From Phycisphaeraceae bacterium (GTDB lineage Bacteria; Planctomycetota; Phycisphaerae; Phycisphaerales; Phycisphaeraceae), in the NCBI GenBank assembly GCA_020851735.1, contig JADZCD010000005.1, positions 1-64,000 on the forward strand: 64,000 bases of DNA. Reading direction: 5' to 3'. Numbering within the stretch: position 1 is the stretch's first letter; each line of letters begins with the position of its first letter. This document shows positions 10,101 through 17,710 of this stretch, piece by piece. The notes under the pieces are model-generated. The model saw only the letters and a list, made by a program, of their open reading frames with translations, did no database searches and was not told the DNA's origin. Both the position numbers and the translations under genes were made by a program.

Positions 10101-11567
10101 CTGATCATCCTGGACGCCAAGGACCGGGAGCTGGAGAAGTTCAAGATCAGCTACGGTTCGTACATTCTCGTCAAGCCCGGCGAGCAGGTGAAGAAGGGCC
10201 AGATGCTGGTGCAGTGGGACCCGCACCGCACGCCGATCCTGGCCGAGAAGGCCGGCAAGGTGCGTTTCGAGGACGTGGTGCTGGGCGAAACGGTGCGTCC
10301 GGAAAGCGAAGCCCAGCCGGCGGCCGGGCGCGGCGGAAGCAAGAGCGTGGCCAAGGGCGAAGCCCTGGTGGTCATCGAACACAAGGGCGAAATGCACCCG
10401 CGGATCGTGATTGAAGACAACGACGGCAAGATTCTGGACTTCCACTATCTGCCGGCGAAGGCTCGTATCGAAGTGACCGAAGGGCAGATGATCGAGGCGG
10501 GGCACATGCTCGCCCGCCAGCCGCGGGAAGTGGCCGGCTCGGCCGACATCGTCGGCGGTCTGCCCCGCGTGACGGAAGTGTTCGAGGCCCGCAAGCCCAA
10601 GGACCCGGCGGTGCTGGCGGAAATTTCCGGCTCCGTCGAGCTGCGCAGCGACAAGCGCCGCGGCAAGATGACGATCATCGTACGGTCCGAGGCGGGTCTG
10701 GAGAAGGAACACCACGTGCCGCAGGATCGGCACCTGCTGGTGCACACGGGCGATTACATCTCGGCCGGCGATCCGTTGATCGAAGGGCCGCTGATTCCGC
10801 ACGACATCCTGCGCATCAAGGGCGAGGACGCGCTGTTCTCCTACCTGCTGGACGAAGTGCAGAACGTCTATCGCTCGGTGGGCCAGGCGATCAACGACAA
10901 GCACATTGAGATTATTCTCTCGCAGATGTTGCGCAAGGTGCGCATCGAGAACCCCGGCGATTCGAACCTGCTGCCCAACGAAGTGGTGGACAAGTTCGTG
11001 TTCCGGGCCGCCAACGAGGGCGTGGCGAACCTGGCGCGGATCAAGGATTCGGGCGACACCAGCCTGCCGGTGGGGGCGCTGGTGACCAAGACGGAGATCA
11101 AGGAAGCCAACGCGCGGGCCGAGGCTGACGGCAAGCAGGGCGCCAAGGCCACGCGGCCCAAGCCGGCCACCGGCAAGACGCTGCTTTTAGGCATCACCAA
11201 GGCCAGCCTGCAGAGCGAGTCGTTCCTCTCGGGCGCGTCGTTCCAGGAAACCACCAAGGTGCTCACCGAAGCGGCTCTGGCGGCGCGGACGGATACGCTC
11301 GTGGGCCTGAAGGAAAACGTGCTCTTAGGCCACCTGATTCCCGCGGGCACGGGCTTTAAGCCTTATGTGCAGGCCCGGGTGATCAAGCTGGCCGAGCCGC
11401 CGGCCGCGGAACTGCCCAGCCGCGAGGAAGATCTGCAGGCGGCGGCGGTATCGGCCGAGGCGGCCGGAGCCGAGACGCCCGAACAGATCACCACCACGGT
11501 GGGCGAATCACGCCTGGTGGCGCAGCTGCTGGGCGAACTGGAACCGGGCAACACGCCCAAGAACTAG
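7125..11567 (+). CDS. rpoC: DNA-directed RNA polymerase subunit beta'
   Basis: 1480 residues. It carries the catalytic magnesium-binding NADFDGD at residues 453-459. The N-terminal zinc ribbon reads CACGKYKG...CDRCGV, and the second zinc site is formed by the cysteines around [13 protein letters not shown]. The start ATG has GGGAG about 9 nt upstream. The C-terminal part includes the trigger-loop/jaw region, with [16 protein letters not shown] and the late [18 protein letters not shown]. Length is slightly above the E. coli protein, with an Ala/Glu-rich tail. It is co-transcribed with rpoB and ends in an intrinsic terminator. Confidence 0.98.
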   Translation: MAETLYDRVNEYSSVKITLASPNDIRSWSFGEVKKPETINYRTYRPERDGLFCERIFGPERDYECACGKYKGTKFKGIICDRCGVKVTHSRVRRKRMGHINLAAPIVHIWFFKSMPSRLGNLMGMKTSDLEKVIYFQDYVVIEPGDTPLKARQVLTEDEYRQAVEKYGTAFNAMMGAESVKELLVRFDLDATAADLRNDLKNTRSKQKIKELSKRLKIVEQVRGSGNRPEWMVMDVIQVIPPDLRPLVLLESGNFATSDLNDLYRRIINRNNRLKKLMDLNAPEVIIRNEKRMLQQSVDALFDNGRCRRPVLGSSNRPLKSLTDMIKGKQGRFRENLLGKRVDYSARSVIVVGPELKLHQCGLPKKIALELFQPFIIRKLKEHGLADTIKSAKKMLERRDPEVWDILDEVIDHHPVLLNRAPTLHRMGIQAFEPVLVEGNAIRIHPLVCTGFNADFDGDQMAVHLPLSVEAQAEAHVLMLSPHNIFSPSNGNPIISPSQDIVLGVYYITSMPEKPADPAKCMAFKDPTEAIMAFDLRKISIHQPFWVRLPKNRFASMIEQQKGVSKPLPANLRVLTTVGRLLFNDILQQGMPYYNCALGKKGCSRVIDDTYAIKGRPATIDLLDNLKEIGFKRSTLAGLSFGVTDLRIPARKPEIIGATQKKVDRVEKAYQAGAITHRERYNQLLDLWTHCREEVTKELLTELENDRRDENDQPLPLASTEGKRYLNPVWLMSDSGARGNVSQIQQLAGMRGLMSKPSGEIIETPIRANAREGLNVLEYFSSTHGARKGLADTALKTADSGYLTRKLADVAQNVFIAEKDCGTKQGITKRAIYKGEEIDVPLREQIIARTARETIRNPITDQLIVEESQVITEAAARQIETLGIDSVMVRSPLTCESRTGVCAKCYGNDLSTGRLVEDGLAVGIIGAQSIGEPGTQLTMRTFHTGGIGHRTLVETDYRSNYAGSVQIRDANEVPTKTPEGVDVMVSLKRNGELIILDAKDRELEKFKISYGSYILVKPGEQVKKGQMLVQWDPHRTPILAEKAGKVRFEDVVLGETVRPESEAQPAAGRGGSKSVAKGEALVVIEHKGEMHPRIVIEDNDGKILDFHYLPAKARIEVTEGQMIEAGHMLARQPREVAGSADIVGGLPRVTEVFEARKPKDPAVLAEISGSVELRSDKRRGKMTIIVRSEAGLEKEHHVPQDRHLLVHTGDYISAGDPLIEGPLIPHDILRIKGEDALFSYLLDEVQNVYRSVGQAINDKHIEIILSQMLRKVRIENPGDSNLLPNEVVDKFVFRAANEGVANLARIKDSGDTSLPVGALVTKTEIKEANARAEADGKQGAKATRPKPATGKTLLLGITKASLQSESFLSGASFQETTKVLTEAALAARTDTLVGLKENVLLGHLIPAGTGFKPYVQARVIKLAEPPAAELPSREEDLQAAAVSAEAAGAETPEQITTTVGESRLVAQLLGELEPGNTPKN

Positions 11568-11606
11568 AGCTGACGGCCGACAAGCCCGATGGACGATTTG
11601 AACCAC

Positions 11607-11643
11607 AAGCCCTGGGTGAAAGCACCCGGGGCTTTTTCTTTTT
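11607..11643 (+). terminator. Intrinsic terminator after rpoC
   Basis: A 12-bp stem (AAGCCCTGGGTG with CACCCGGGGCTT, one G-U pair) with a 4-nt loop is followed by a T-rich run. It lies 40 bp past the rpoC stop and closes the rpoBC unit. Confidence 0.9.
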
Positions 11644-11663
11644 GCGATGGGCGCTAACGAGTT

Positions 11664-12353
11664 TTAAATGGAATCGACAGGCGTGACTCTGGACCGGGCA
11701 CAGAGGACGACGATGACGCCGTCCTGCGGGCTGCTTTCATCGTAGGGCAGGACCAGGCCGGTAAGTGTTTGCGGCTGGCCTTCGATGGTCACCTGGATCT
11801 GGCAAGGGCAGATTTTTTCACCGCGCAGCACGCGTGCCAAGGCGGCATCCAGATCAAGGACATCCATGGCCAGGGAGAGATCGGCTCGTAAGCGTGCCGA
11901 CTCCCGCGGGTCTAAGACAGAGGGATCGGACTGACCTAAAAGCAGTTGAGAATGATTGGTAAGCCGGGACATGACCTGGCGGGCGTAGTCGTTCCACTGC
12001 GCGAGGCGGACGCAGGCGGTCTTGAGCATGTCCAGCGAAGGCAGGGGAAAATGATCGTCCCGCGCATCATTGGCGGCGGAGTGGTTTGGATCCCGGTGGG
12101 GAATTTCCTTAAGGGAGATCCAAGGCTGGGACTGATCGGATTCACCCAGCGGGCAGAGTCCGTCGCGGATGGCGATGCGCGCCAGTTGCACGCGGTTGCG
12201 CACGCCGAGTTTACGGCCGATCGCCTGACGGTGGCTTTGGATGGTCTTAAGACTACGATGCAGCAACCGGGCGATTTGCGGGCCGGACAAACCCCGGCCG
12301 ATGAGAGCGAGAATCTCCTGCTCTCGAGGCGTCAACTGGTTCAACGTTTTCAA
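11664..12353 (-). CDS. LuxR-type transcription regulator with N-terminal HTH (A)
   Basis: 229 residues. The first ~65 are a GerE/LuxR-type helix-turn-helix (LTPREQEILALIGRGLSG..., with KTIQSHRQAIGRKLGV as the recognition region). The remaining ~160 residues resemble no domain I recognise; a C-terminal segment with ICPCQIQVTIEG may be a small sensory fold. Having the HTH at the N terminus is the reverse of the usual LuxR/NarL order. The start is TTG at 12353, supported by GAGG 7 nt upstream. A paralogue with the same HTH and also a TTG start lies about 600 bp upstream on the same strand. Targets unknown. Confidence 0.8.
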   Translation of the reverse strand: MKTLNQLTPREQEILALIGRGLSGPQIARLLHRSLKTIQSHRQAIGRKLGVRNRVQLARIAIRDGLCPLGESDQSQPWISLKEIPHRDPNHSAANDARDDHFPLPSLDMLKTACVRLAQWNDYARQVMSRLTNHSQLLLGQSDPSVLDPRESARLRADLSLAMDVLDLDAALARVLRGEKICPCQIQVTIEGQPQTLTGLVLPYDESSPQDGVIVVLCARSRVTPVDSI

Positions 12354-12959
12354 GTGGCAGCCTCACTACGGACTGCCCCCCAATCCGACATTGTGATTCT
12401 CGGTTCGTCCCCCGGGGCATATGGGTAGACTCCTCTAGGGCGAACAGGGCAGTGCTGTTCTTATTCAATTATAAAACCGCATGGTCGCGGCGAATCGGTA
12501 AATCGCCTGAGGCAATCGAAAAGAGATAGGTTTGGCAGAATGGCTAAAATGGATTTATTAGTCTTGTTAAGTTTTCGCAATCGGGTAAATATTTGTTACT
12601 GAATTTGGTTTTGACGGATTGGCGTAGGTTCAGTTCACGTGCAAGCGACTATCCGGTAAGAGGTTCGACGATGACCGCTGAAAAATCGGCTGGGAACGAT
12701 TCTTAGTTGGTTTGGTCACTTAAGCCAAGTTCACAGGGTTTTGCTGTGGATGAGCGGATTTGCCAGCAGGATGCTGGCGAGATGGAATTGCGCGTAGTGA
12801 TGATCTGGGCAATTTGGGCGGCATCAACAACGCAGACTGTTGTCGGCGTTATTTGTTTGATCGCCGCCAGTTCGGTGATGTGCTTTTGGGGGCGATGGCG
12901 TGGGAAGAGTGGGGAATCCAGATGCGTAAAGGTGCCGGCGGCGGCGGGGGGGACGGGGG
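12354..12959. other. Intergenic region between the two LuxR-type regulators
   Basis: About 600 bp. The part from 12460 to 12700 is clearly more AT-rich than its surroundings and probably holds the promoter of the downstream minus-strand regulator, but no well-spaced -35/-10 pair stands out. A frame of 88 codons on the plus strand (12707-12973) starts at TTG, has no recognisable family and overlaps the neighbouring gene, so I do not call it. Confidence 0.5.
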
Positions 12960-13853
12960 TTACTTCTGAGTGACTTGCTCGAGCGAAAGCGCGATTTGTT
13001 CCTGTCGGTTGACGACTTCATCAATGCGGCTGGTGATGTCCAGCAGGCTTTGGATGGGCGAGCCGTTGGGGCCGACGAGTTTGTGCGCGGTGCGGCGGAG
13101 GAGTCTTTCGGTCAGCAGGCGTTCGAGTTCATGGCCGGCCCGCGGGCCGAATTTGTTGATAAGCGACATCCAGTTGTGCAAGGAAGAGATTTCCTGTTCG
13201 CCGGCCACGGCGAGAATGCCGATGGGCGTTTTGGCCGCATCCAGAAGCACCGTGCCCAGGAAGGAATCAGCCTGCAAGCGCTGGATAAGCGGGTCGTTGG
13301 GAAACCGGTTGCGCACGCCCTTGGGGATGAATTCACTGTGCTGAATCAAGAGGGAGTGGCAGGGGCCGGGGGCGATGGGGAACAGGCAGTCCTGCTCGTC
13401 GTTGCGACTTGGTTCCGGCCAGACGGCGACCAACCGGTATTGCCGGCGATCGGGCAGGGTCAGCTCGGCGATGAAGGCGTGGCTGGCCTGCATGGCTTTG
13501 GCGGCGCAGCGGACCAAGCGGCGGAGAAACTCCGGGCCGACGGCGCCGGCGGTGTCGCCGTCGATCCAGCGCAGGAGTTCGCCGGCCGGCGCGGATTCCC
13601 CGGCCAAAATGGAAGAGGGGGGCGCGTCCGCGGAGGCGCTGTTGAACAGCGGAGACAAGCCGGCGGAAATGGCCAGGCGGGCGAGTTCCACGCGATTGTG
13701 GACGCCCAGCTTGCGGCCGATGGACAGGCGATGGCTTTGGACCGTCTTCTGACTGCGGTGCAGACTCAGCGCGATCTGGGCGGTGGAGCATCCCTGGCCG
13801 ATCAGAGCCAGCACTTCTTTTTCACGGGCGGTCAGCAAATGGATGCTCTGCAA
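12960..13853 (-). CDS. LuxR-type HTH regulator with GAF-like sensory region (B)
   Basis: 297 residues. The N-terminal ~65 form a LuxR/GerE HTH (LTAREKEVLALIGQGCST, KTVQSHRLSIGRKLGV), very like the neighbouring regulator. Residues ~85-250 have the character of a GAF-type sensor: alternating strands, LVRCAAKAMQASHAFIAELTL near the start and FLGTVLLDAAKTPIGILAVAG near the end. The C-terminal ~45 residues look helical. The start is TTG at 13853 (TTG CAG AGC), backed by GGAG 9 nt upstream; no ATG gives a better start. It lies divergent from the PilZ-receiver gene. The GAF call is a judgement on pattern only. Confidence 0.78.
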   Translation of the reverse strand: MQSIHLLTAREKEVLALIGQGCSTAQIALSLHRSQKTVQSHRLSIGRKLGVHNRVELARLAISAGLSPLFNSASADAPPSSILAGESAPAGELLRWIDGDTAGAVGPEFLRRLVRCAAKAMQASHAFIAELTLPDRRQYRLVAVWPEPSRNDEQDCLFPIAPGPCHSLLIQHSEFIPKGVRNRFPNDPLIQRLQADSFLGTVLLDAAKTPIGILAVAGEQEISSLHNWMSLINKFGPRAGHELERLLTERLLRRTAHKLVGPNGSPIQSLLDITSRIDEVVNRQEQIALSLEQVTQK

Positions 13854-14401
13854 GGTTGATTACTCCGATCGGAAGGTTGTCATGACGACGCAAAGTGCTG
13901 ATTGGGGCGTGAGCACACGGACGCTTCGAATGCGAAAAAGGAACAAGGGCGGCAATTGTCATGATGATTCGGGCAATGCCGGCCGAGGGTTAATTCAAAT
14001 AATTTAGTCGTTTTAAAAATCGTATTGAATCAGGCTAATAGCGTATTTAGGTAAATATTTTTGCGTATAAAGCTACACGCGAGTCCTGAATTCGATGCCG
14101 CGCGGAGTGATGAGGAAGGGATCGCGGGTGCGAAGGATGCGGAGCGAAGTCGGGTTGGATTTGTTAAGGCAACGCTAAAACACCTTGTTTTAGGCTGAAA
14201 AGCGAGGGGGTGAATCCTGGATTCTGCGCAAACACAAAGGTTCGCTGCGCAAACATGCCTGAGGGCTAGGGCTGATTTTCCAGCAGCGCAGGCGGGCGAT
14301 ATTAACCGTAGCGATTCAGGCGGCCGATGGGGGGGAGTGGGACTGTCAGGTCCGTAGCAGGGTGTGGAAGGTCGGAAATTGGGTCTTTCCAGGTTATTGC
14401 C
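13854..14401. other. Divergent intergenic region
   Basis: About 550 bp between the regulator and the PilZ-receiver gene. 13990-14075 is AT-rich and likely carries promoters. A hairpin with arms CTAAAACA and TGTTTTAG lies at 14175-14193. The nonamer GCGCAAACA occurs twice between about 14220 and 14260. No gene is supported. Confidence 0.5.
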
Positions 14402-15499
14402 ATGCCGTTGCCAGCGCGTCAAAATTCCGCACCCGCCTCAGCCGTTGCCGGCAACGAACGGTCTCGGCCGATGTCGGCCAGCAACATCTCCGGCTACAAC
14501 GTTTGTCTTAAGGGCTTGGCGGCGGAGTTTGAGCATCCGGGCGGAGGCGTCGCCCGCCGGCAGGTGGACGTGCACTGGTTTTCGGCTGACAGCCTGCACC
14601 TGACGTTGCGAGGTTATCTGCACCAGGGCTCGATCTGTCGGATCGAGCTGCCTACCTTTGAGGGGACCGAGCGGATCATCATTACGGGGATGATCGTGTC
14701 CTGCCGACACGCCGAGGGGGATCGGCACGAAGCGTTGGTCGCGTTCGACCAGAAGGTGGACCCGCGGGATTTTCTGCCGGAACTGCACCCTTCGGCCCGG
14801 GACCAGGGCGAGAAGCCGCCGGCGGAGCTCTTGGAAATCGACGGGGATATTCTGCTGCTGGACGATCAGGAAGCGATCGGCCGGCTGACGGCTCACCACT
14901 TGCGGCAGACACGTCTGCAAACCGTGGCGGTCAGTCAGTTGACGGCGGCGGAAGCGATCATCAAGGAGCGTCCGCTGCGGCTGGTGATCTGCGATCTGGA
15001 GCTGGAGGGCATCGCGGATCAGCAGGTGATTCGCCCGCTGCGGGAGGCGGGTTATTACGGACCCATTCTGGGCTTGTCAGGCAAGTCGATTCCTCCGGCG
15101 GCGGTGCATGACGTGGCTTATATTCTGACTAAGCCGTTTACCGCCAAGGAGCTTTACGGAGCGATTTTGGAGGTTTTTCGTAAAACCGAAGGTGCTAAAT
15201 CACAGGGACCTATCGATAGTCCCCTGCGGCATGATCCCGCGGCGCAACCGTTGCTGGACTGGTATCTGCCGCGTCTGCGGGAACTGATGATCGAGCTGCG
15301 CAAGGCCATGGCGACGGTGAATACCGGAGAGGCGCTAAGAATCTGCCAAGTGCTGCGCGAGACGGGGGGCGGGTTCGGGTACGCGGTGGTGTCGGTGGCG
15401 GCCCGGCAACTGGCCGAGCGCATCGAAGCCAGCGGGTCCACGGAGGAGTGCGCGGTGCAGATGGAAGTGCTCGAGAACATCTGCCGCCGGCTGCGCTGA
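14402..15499 (+). CDS. PilZ-like / receiver / degenerate Hpt protein
   Basis: 365 residues from the ATG at 14402; the frame is open further upstream, and ATG at 14471 is an alternative. Residues ~28-125 look like a PilZ-type beta-barrel. Residues ~148-262 are a receiver domain with the acidic pair D154/D155, phospho-acceptor D198 in VICDLELEG, S226 and K244 in LTKPF, all intact. Residues ~285-365 form a helical segment resembling an Hpt domain (VLRETGGGFGYAVVSVAAR), but the phosphorylatable His is replaced by Gln316. It is therefore probably a stand-alone output/relay protein whose last module binds rather than transfers phosphate. Partner kinase not seen nearby. The PilZ and Hpt assignments are weaker than the receiver. 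Confidence 0.8.
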   Translation: MPLPARQNSAPASAVAGNERSRPMSASNISGYNVCLKGLAAEFEHPGGGVARRQVDVHWFSADSLHLTLRGYLHQGSICRIELPTFEGTERIIITGMIVSCRHAEGDRHEALVAFDQKVDPRDFLPELHPSARDQGEKPPAELLEIDGDILLLDDQEAIGRLTAHHLRQTRLQTVAVSQLTAAEAIIKERPLRLVICDLELEGIADQQVIRPLREAGYYGPILGLSGKSIPPAAVHDVAYILTKPFTAKELYGAILEVFRKTEGAKSQGPIDSPLRHDPAAQPLLDWYLPRLRELMIELRKAMATVNTGEALRICQVLRETGGGFGYAVVSVAARQLAERIEASGSTEECAVQMEVLENICRRLR

Positions 15500-15703
15500 G
15501 CGTTTAAACGATTCCATTTTGCCGAATTGCCAAGTCGTTACAGACCCTCGCGGAGCGGACCGGCGCGGGCTGGAAGTCATGATTTTGAACGGTCTTGGGC
15601 GATAGTAGGGGTAGAATTATCCGCAGGCAGAGCCTAAGAACTCTGCCGACTGCTACCTGCCTGCACGCTTTATTTCCGGCACAGTTAACCATCCGTACCG
15701 GCC

Positions 15704-17188
15704 ATGGCTGAGCAAGCTCCCGAAAAAACTTCGCCCGGACCGTTGCCCGCCGAGACCATGCGTTTTGCGTGTCCTCATTGCGGAATGAGTTACCGCTTAG
15801 CGAGCCGGTGGAGCGGTTGCGCGGTGATCTGCACGTCCTGCAGCGGTCATTTTCGCGTGCTGGCGGCCAGCGACGTGGTGCAGCCGCGCGTGGGCACGCC
15901 GACGCATCAGATTTATTACGTGCCTTCCGATGCTCTGGCGGGGCAGGAGGCTTTACCTGCCGACAAGCCGAGCCCTCCGCCGACGGGCGCCGCTGGGCCC
16001 GTGGCGGCAGGGAGCGGCACGGGGTCGCTGCAGATGCCCGGCGGCGTGGTCATGGCGTCCAATGGGTCTAAGAGCCAGGACTCGGACAGCAAGACGCAGG
16101 ATCAGCCGGTGGAGACCGCGGCCGGCTGGCGCATGCTGTTTCCGCCGGTGGTGCTGATTTTGATTGCCGGCTACGGTCGGGGACTGCGCCGACACCCGGT
16201 TTTGACCGGTGTGGGCACTTTGGCGGCGGCGGTGATTTTGAGCCTGGCGCTGGTGCCGACGCTGCGCACGGATTGCCCTGCCTATATGGAGAACCTGTGG
16301 AGTCGAACGCTGGCTTACCTGGGGGTGGAATATGGTCCGTATGTAAGGCCGGAGCAGGATAGTTTTGTGCGCCCGCTGAGCTTGACGCCGCTGGGGGGCG
16401 ACATTCATCTGCCCTCGATCGATCAGGGCCAGTTGTCCGGCGGTGAGCTGGGGAATTCGCAGGCCATGGATCGGCCCAGCGCCGTGTCGAGCGTGGGGGG
16501 TGCGGTGGCGGGAACGGAGGAGAGGACGGCGGGGAATACAAGCGGGACGGGGCTTGGCGCGCGGCCGACGGGGGGCGCGGCGGAGCGCGGCGAGGTGGAG
16601 GGCAATCGTTCCGGAGGGGTGAATCATAAGACTCCGCTGGCGCCGCTGGAATCGTATGAAATCAAAGCCATCCAGGTGGCGCAGTCTATCACGCCGGTTC
16701 CGGACGATCTGGCGGCGCAGGGGTATGTGTCGGGCGAAGGGCCGATCCGTCTGGGCGACGTGGAGATTCGCATTCGCTCGGTGGGGGTTCGACGGGTGCC
16801 GCTGCGGCTGGCGGGGATCAACCTGACGTCGCAGACCGACCAGGTGATGTTGATGATCGACGTGCAGATCACCAACTTAAGCCAGGAACGAACGATGGAA
16901 TATCTGACGTGGGCGGGGGAGGAGATTTCGTTCGTGCGGGATTACGCGTCGGTAACCGACCAGTTGGCGACGATGTATCCGCGGGTGACTTTTGACCAGC
17001 AGCGTCTGCCGGAGGGGCGGGTGATCCGCAAGACGCTGACGGCCGGGCGGATCACGTCGGACATTCTGGTGTTCAAGGCTCCGCCGCCGTCGGTGACGTA
17101 TCTGAAGCTGGAGCTGCCGGGCGGGAACGTGGGCGTGCGTAACGGCATGGCAAAGGTGTTTATTCCCGAGGGCATGGTCCAGCGGTAA
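15704..17188 (+). CDS. MJ0042-type zinc-finger membrane protein
   Basis: 494 residues. A short zinc ribbon of the MJ0042 type lies at residues 21-52, with C23-x2-C26 and C43-x2-C46. This finger is found at the N terminus of many planctomycete and proteobacterial membrane proteins. A Pro/Gly/Ala-rich linker (80-140) leads to hydrophobic segments at about 145-158 and 168-187, then a low-complexity Gly/Ser/Arg region and a C-terminal ~170-residue beta-rich domain (SVGVRRVPLRLAG..., VMLMIDVQITNLSQERTMEYL) resembling the extracytoplasmic DUF4352-like fold. Role unknown. The start ATG has no strong ribosome site. A terminator follows at 17294. Confidence 0.75.
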   Translation: MAEQAPEKTSPGPLPAETMRFACPHCGMSYRLASRWSGCAVICTSCSGHFRVLAASDVVQPRVGTPTHQIYYVPSDALAGQEALPADKPSPPPTGAAGPVAAGSGTGSLQMPGGVVMASNGSKSQDSDSKTQDQPVETAAGWRMLFPPVVLILIAGYGRGLRRHPVLTGVGTLAAAVILSLALVPTLRTDCPAYMENLWSRTLAYLGVEYGPYVRPEQDSFVRPLSLTPLGGDIHLPSIDQGQLSGGELGNSQAMDRPSAVSSVGGAVAGTEERTAGNTSGTGLGARPTGGAAERGEVEGNRSGGVNHKTPLAPLESYEIKAIQVAQSITPVPDDLAAQGYVSGEGPIRLGDVEIRIRSVGVRRVPLRLAGINLTSQTDQVMLMIDVQITNLSQERTMEYLTWAGEEISFVRDYASVTDQLATMYPRVTFDQQRLPEGRVIRKTLTAGRITSDILVFKAPPPSVTYLKLELPGGNVGVRNGMAKVFIPEGMVQR

Positions 17189-17293
17189 GGTCGGGTTGAA
17201 GGCGGCATACGGGAAAGTCCACGGCCTGCTGACACTTAGCGTCCCCTCTAATGCGGAGTGCGGTAATCTCACGGGCCAAGGACCGCCTGCTCA

Positions 17294-17324
17294 CCCGGCC
17301 GGCGGAGCGGCCGGGCTTTACTTT
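17294..17324 (+). terminator. Intrinsic terminator after the zinc-finger protein gene
   Basis: Arms CCCGGCC and GGCCGGG are separated by 8 nt and followed by CTTTACTTTT. It lies about 105 bp past the stop codon. Confidence 0.65.
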
Positions 17325-17380
17325 TCACACCTGCGGCATTTTCGCAGTGCGTATTTGCCCGCTGCTTTATGGAACCAGAA

Positions 17381-17411
17381 ATAAAAACGCCCACCAGTTG
17401 ACTGGCGGGCG
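17381..17411 (-). terminator. Intrinsic terminator of tRNA-Glu
   Basis: Read on the minus strand, arms CGCCCGCCAG and CTGGTGGGCG (10 bp, one G-U) enclose a 4-nt loop and are followed by TTTTTATTT. It begins 8 nt past the tRNA 3' end. Confidence 0.85.
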
Positions 17412-17418
17412 GTAGCAA

Positions 17419-17493
17419 TGACCCCTACGGGATTTGAACCCGTGTCTCCACCGTGAAAGGGTGGCGTCCTAGGCCGGGCTAGACGAAGGGGTC
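17419..17493 (-). tRNA. tRNA-Glu (anticodon TTC)
   Basis: 75 nt on the minus strand. The acceptor stem is GACCCCT/AGGGGTC with discriminator A. The anticodon arm is CCACC-CTTTCAC-GGTGG with anticodon TTC at 17455-17457. The T arm is ACGGG-TTCAAAT-CCCGT. The CCA end is not encoded. It reads GAA and GAG. A possible promoter lies just upstream and a terminator just downstream, so it appears to be a single-tRNA unit. Confidence 0.96.
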
Positions 17494-17529
17494 AAGGCAA
17501 AAGGCGAACCCCTGGCCTAGGGAGGGGGA

Positions 17530-17558
17530 ATGATAACGTATGAGGGGATTTTGACCAA
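17530..17558 (-). promoter_or_regulatory. Candidate tRNA-Glu promoter
   Basis: On the minus strand, TTGGTC (17558-17553) and TATCAT (17535-17530) are separated by 17 nt. The -10 matches consensus at five of six positions; the -35 is weak. The expected start is about 30 nt before the tRNA 5' end. Confidence 0.45.
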
Positions 17559-17612
17559 ACGGGGGGGATTGGGGATTAGGAACTGGGGGTTGGGGGCGGA
17601 GAATGAACAAGA

Positions 17613-17640
17613 AAGCCCAGCCATGGCCATGGCTGGGCTT
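17613..17640. terminator. 28-bp perfect palindrome, likely bidirectional terminator
   Basis: The self-complementary sequence starts AAGCCCAGCC and ends GGCTGGGCTT. It lies 70 bp past the stop of the GH127 gene and is flanked by T-rich stretches on both strands (TTTCTTGTT on minus, CCTATTTT on plus), so it probably ends the GH127 transcript. Confidence 0.65.
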
Positions 17641-17710
17641 CCTATTTTCCATATCGCCATCAACTTCCAGTTCATTACTCTCGTCAGGTTCCATCGTGCA
17701 ACATCGGCTG

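Noticed and set aside
12707-12973. 88-codon plus-strand frame between the LuxR-type genes
   Set aside because: TTG start, no family similarity, no convincing ribosome site, and overlap with the 3' end of the neighbouring gene.
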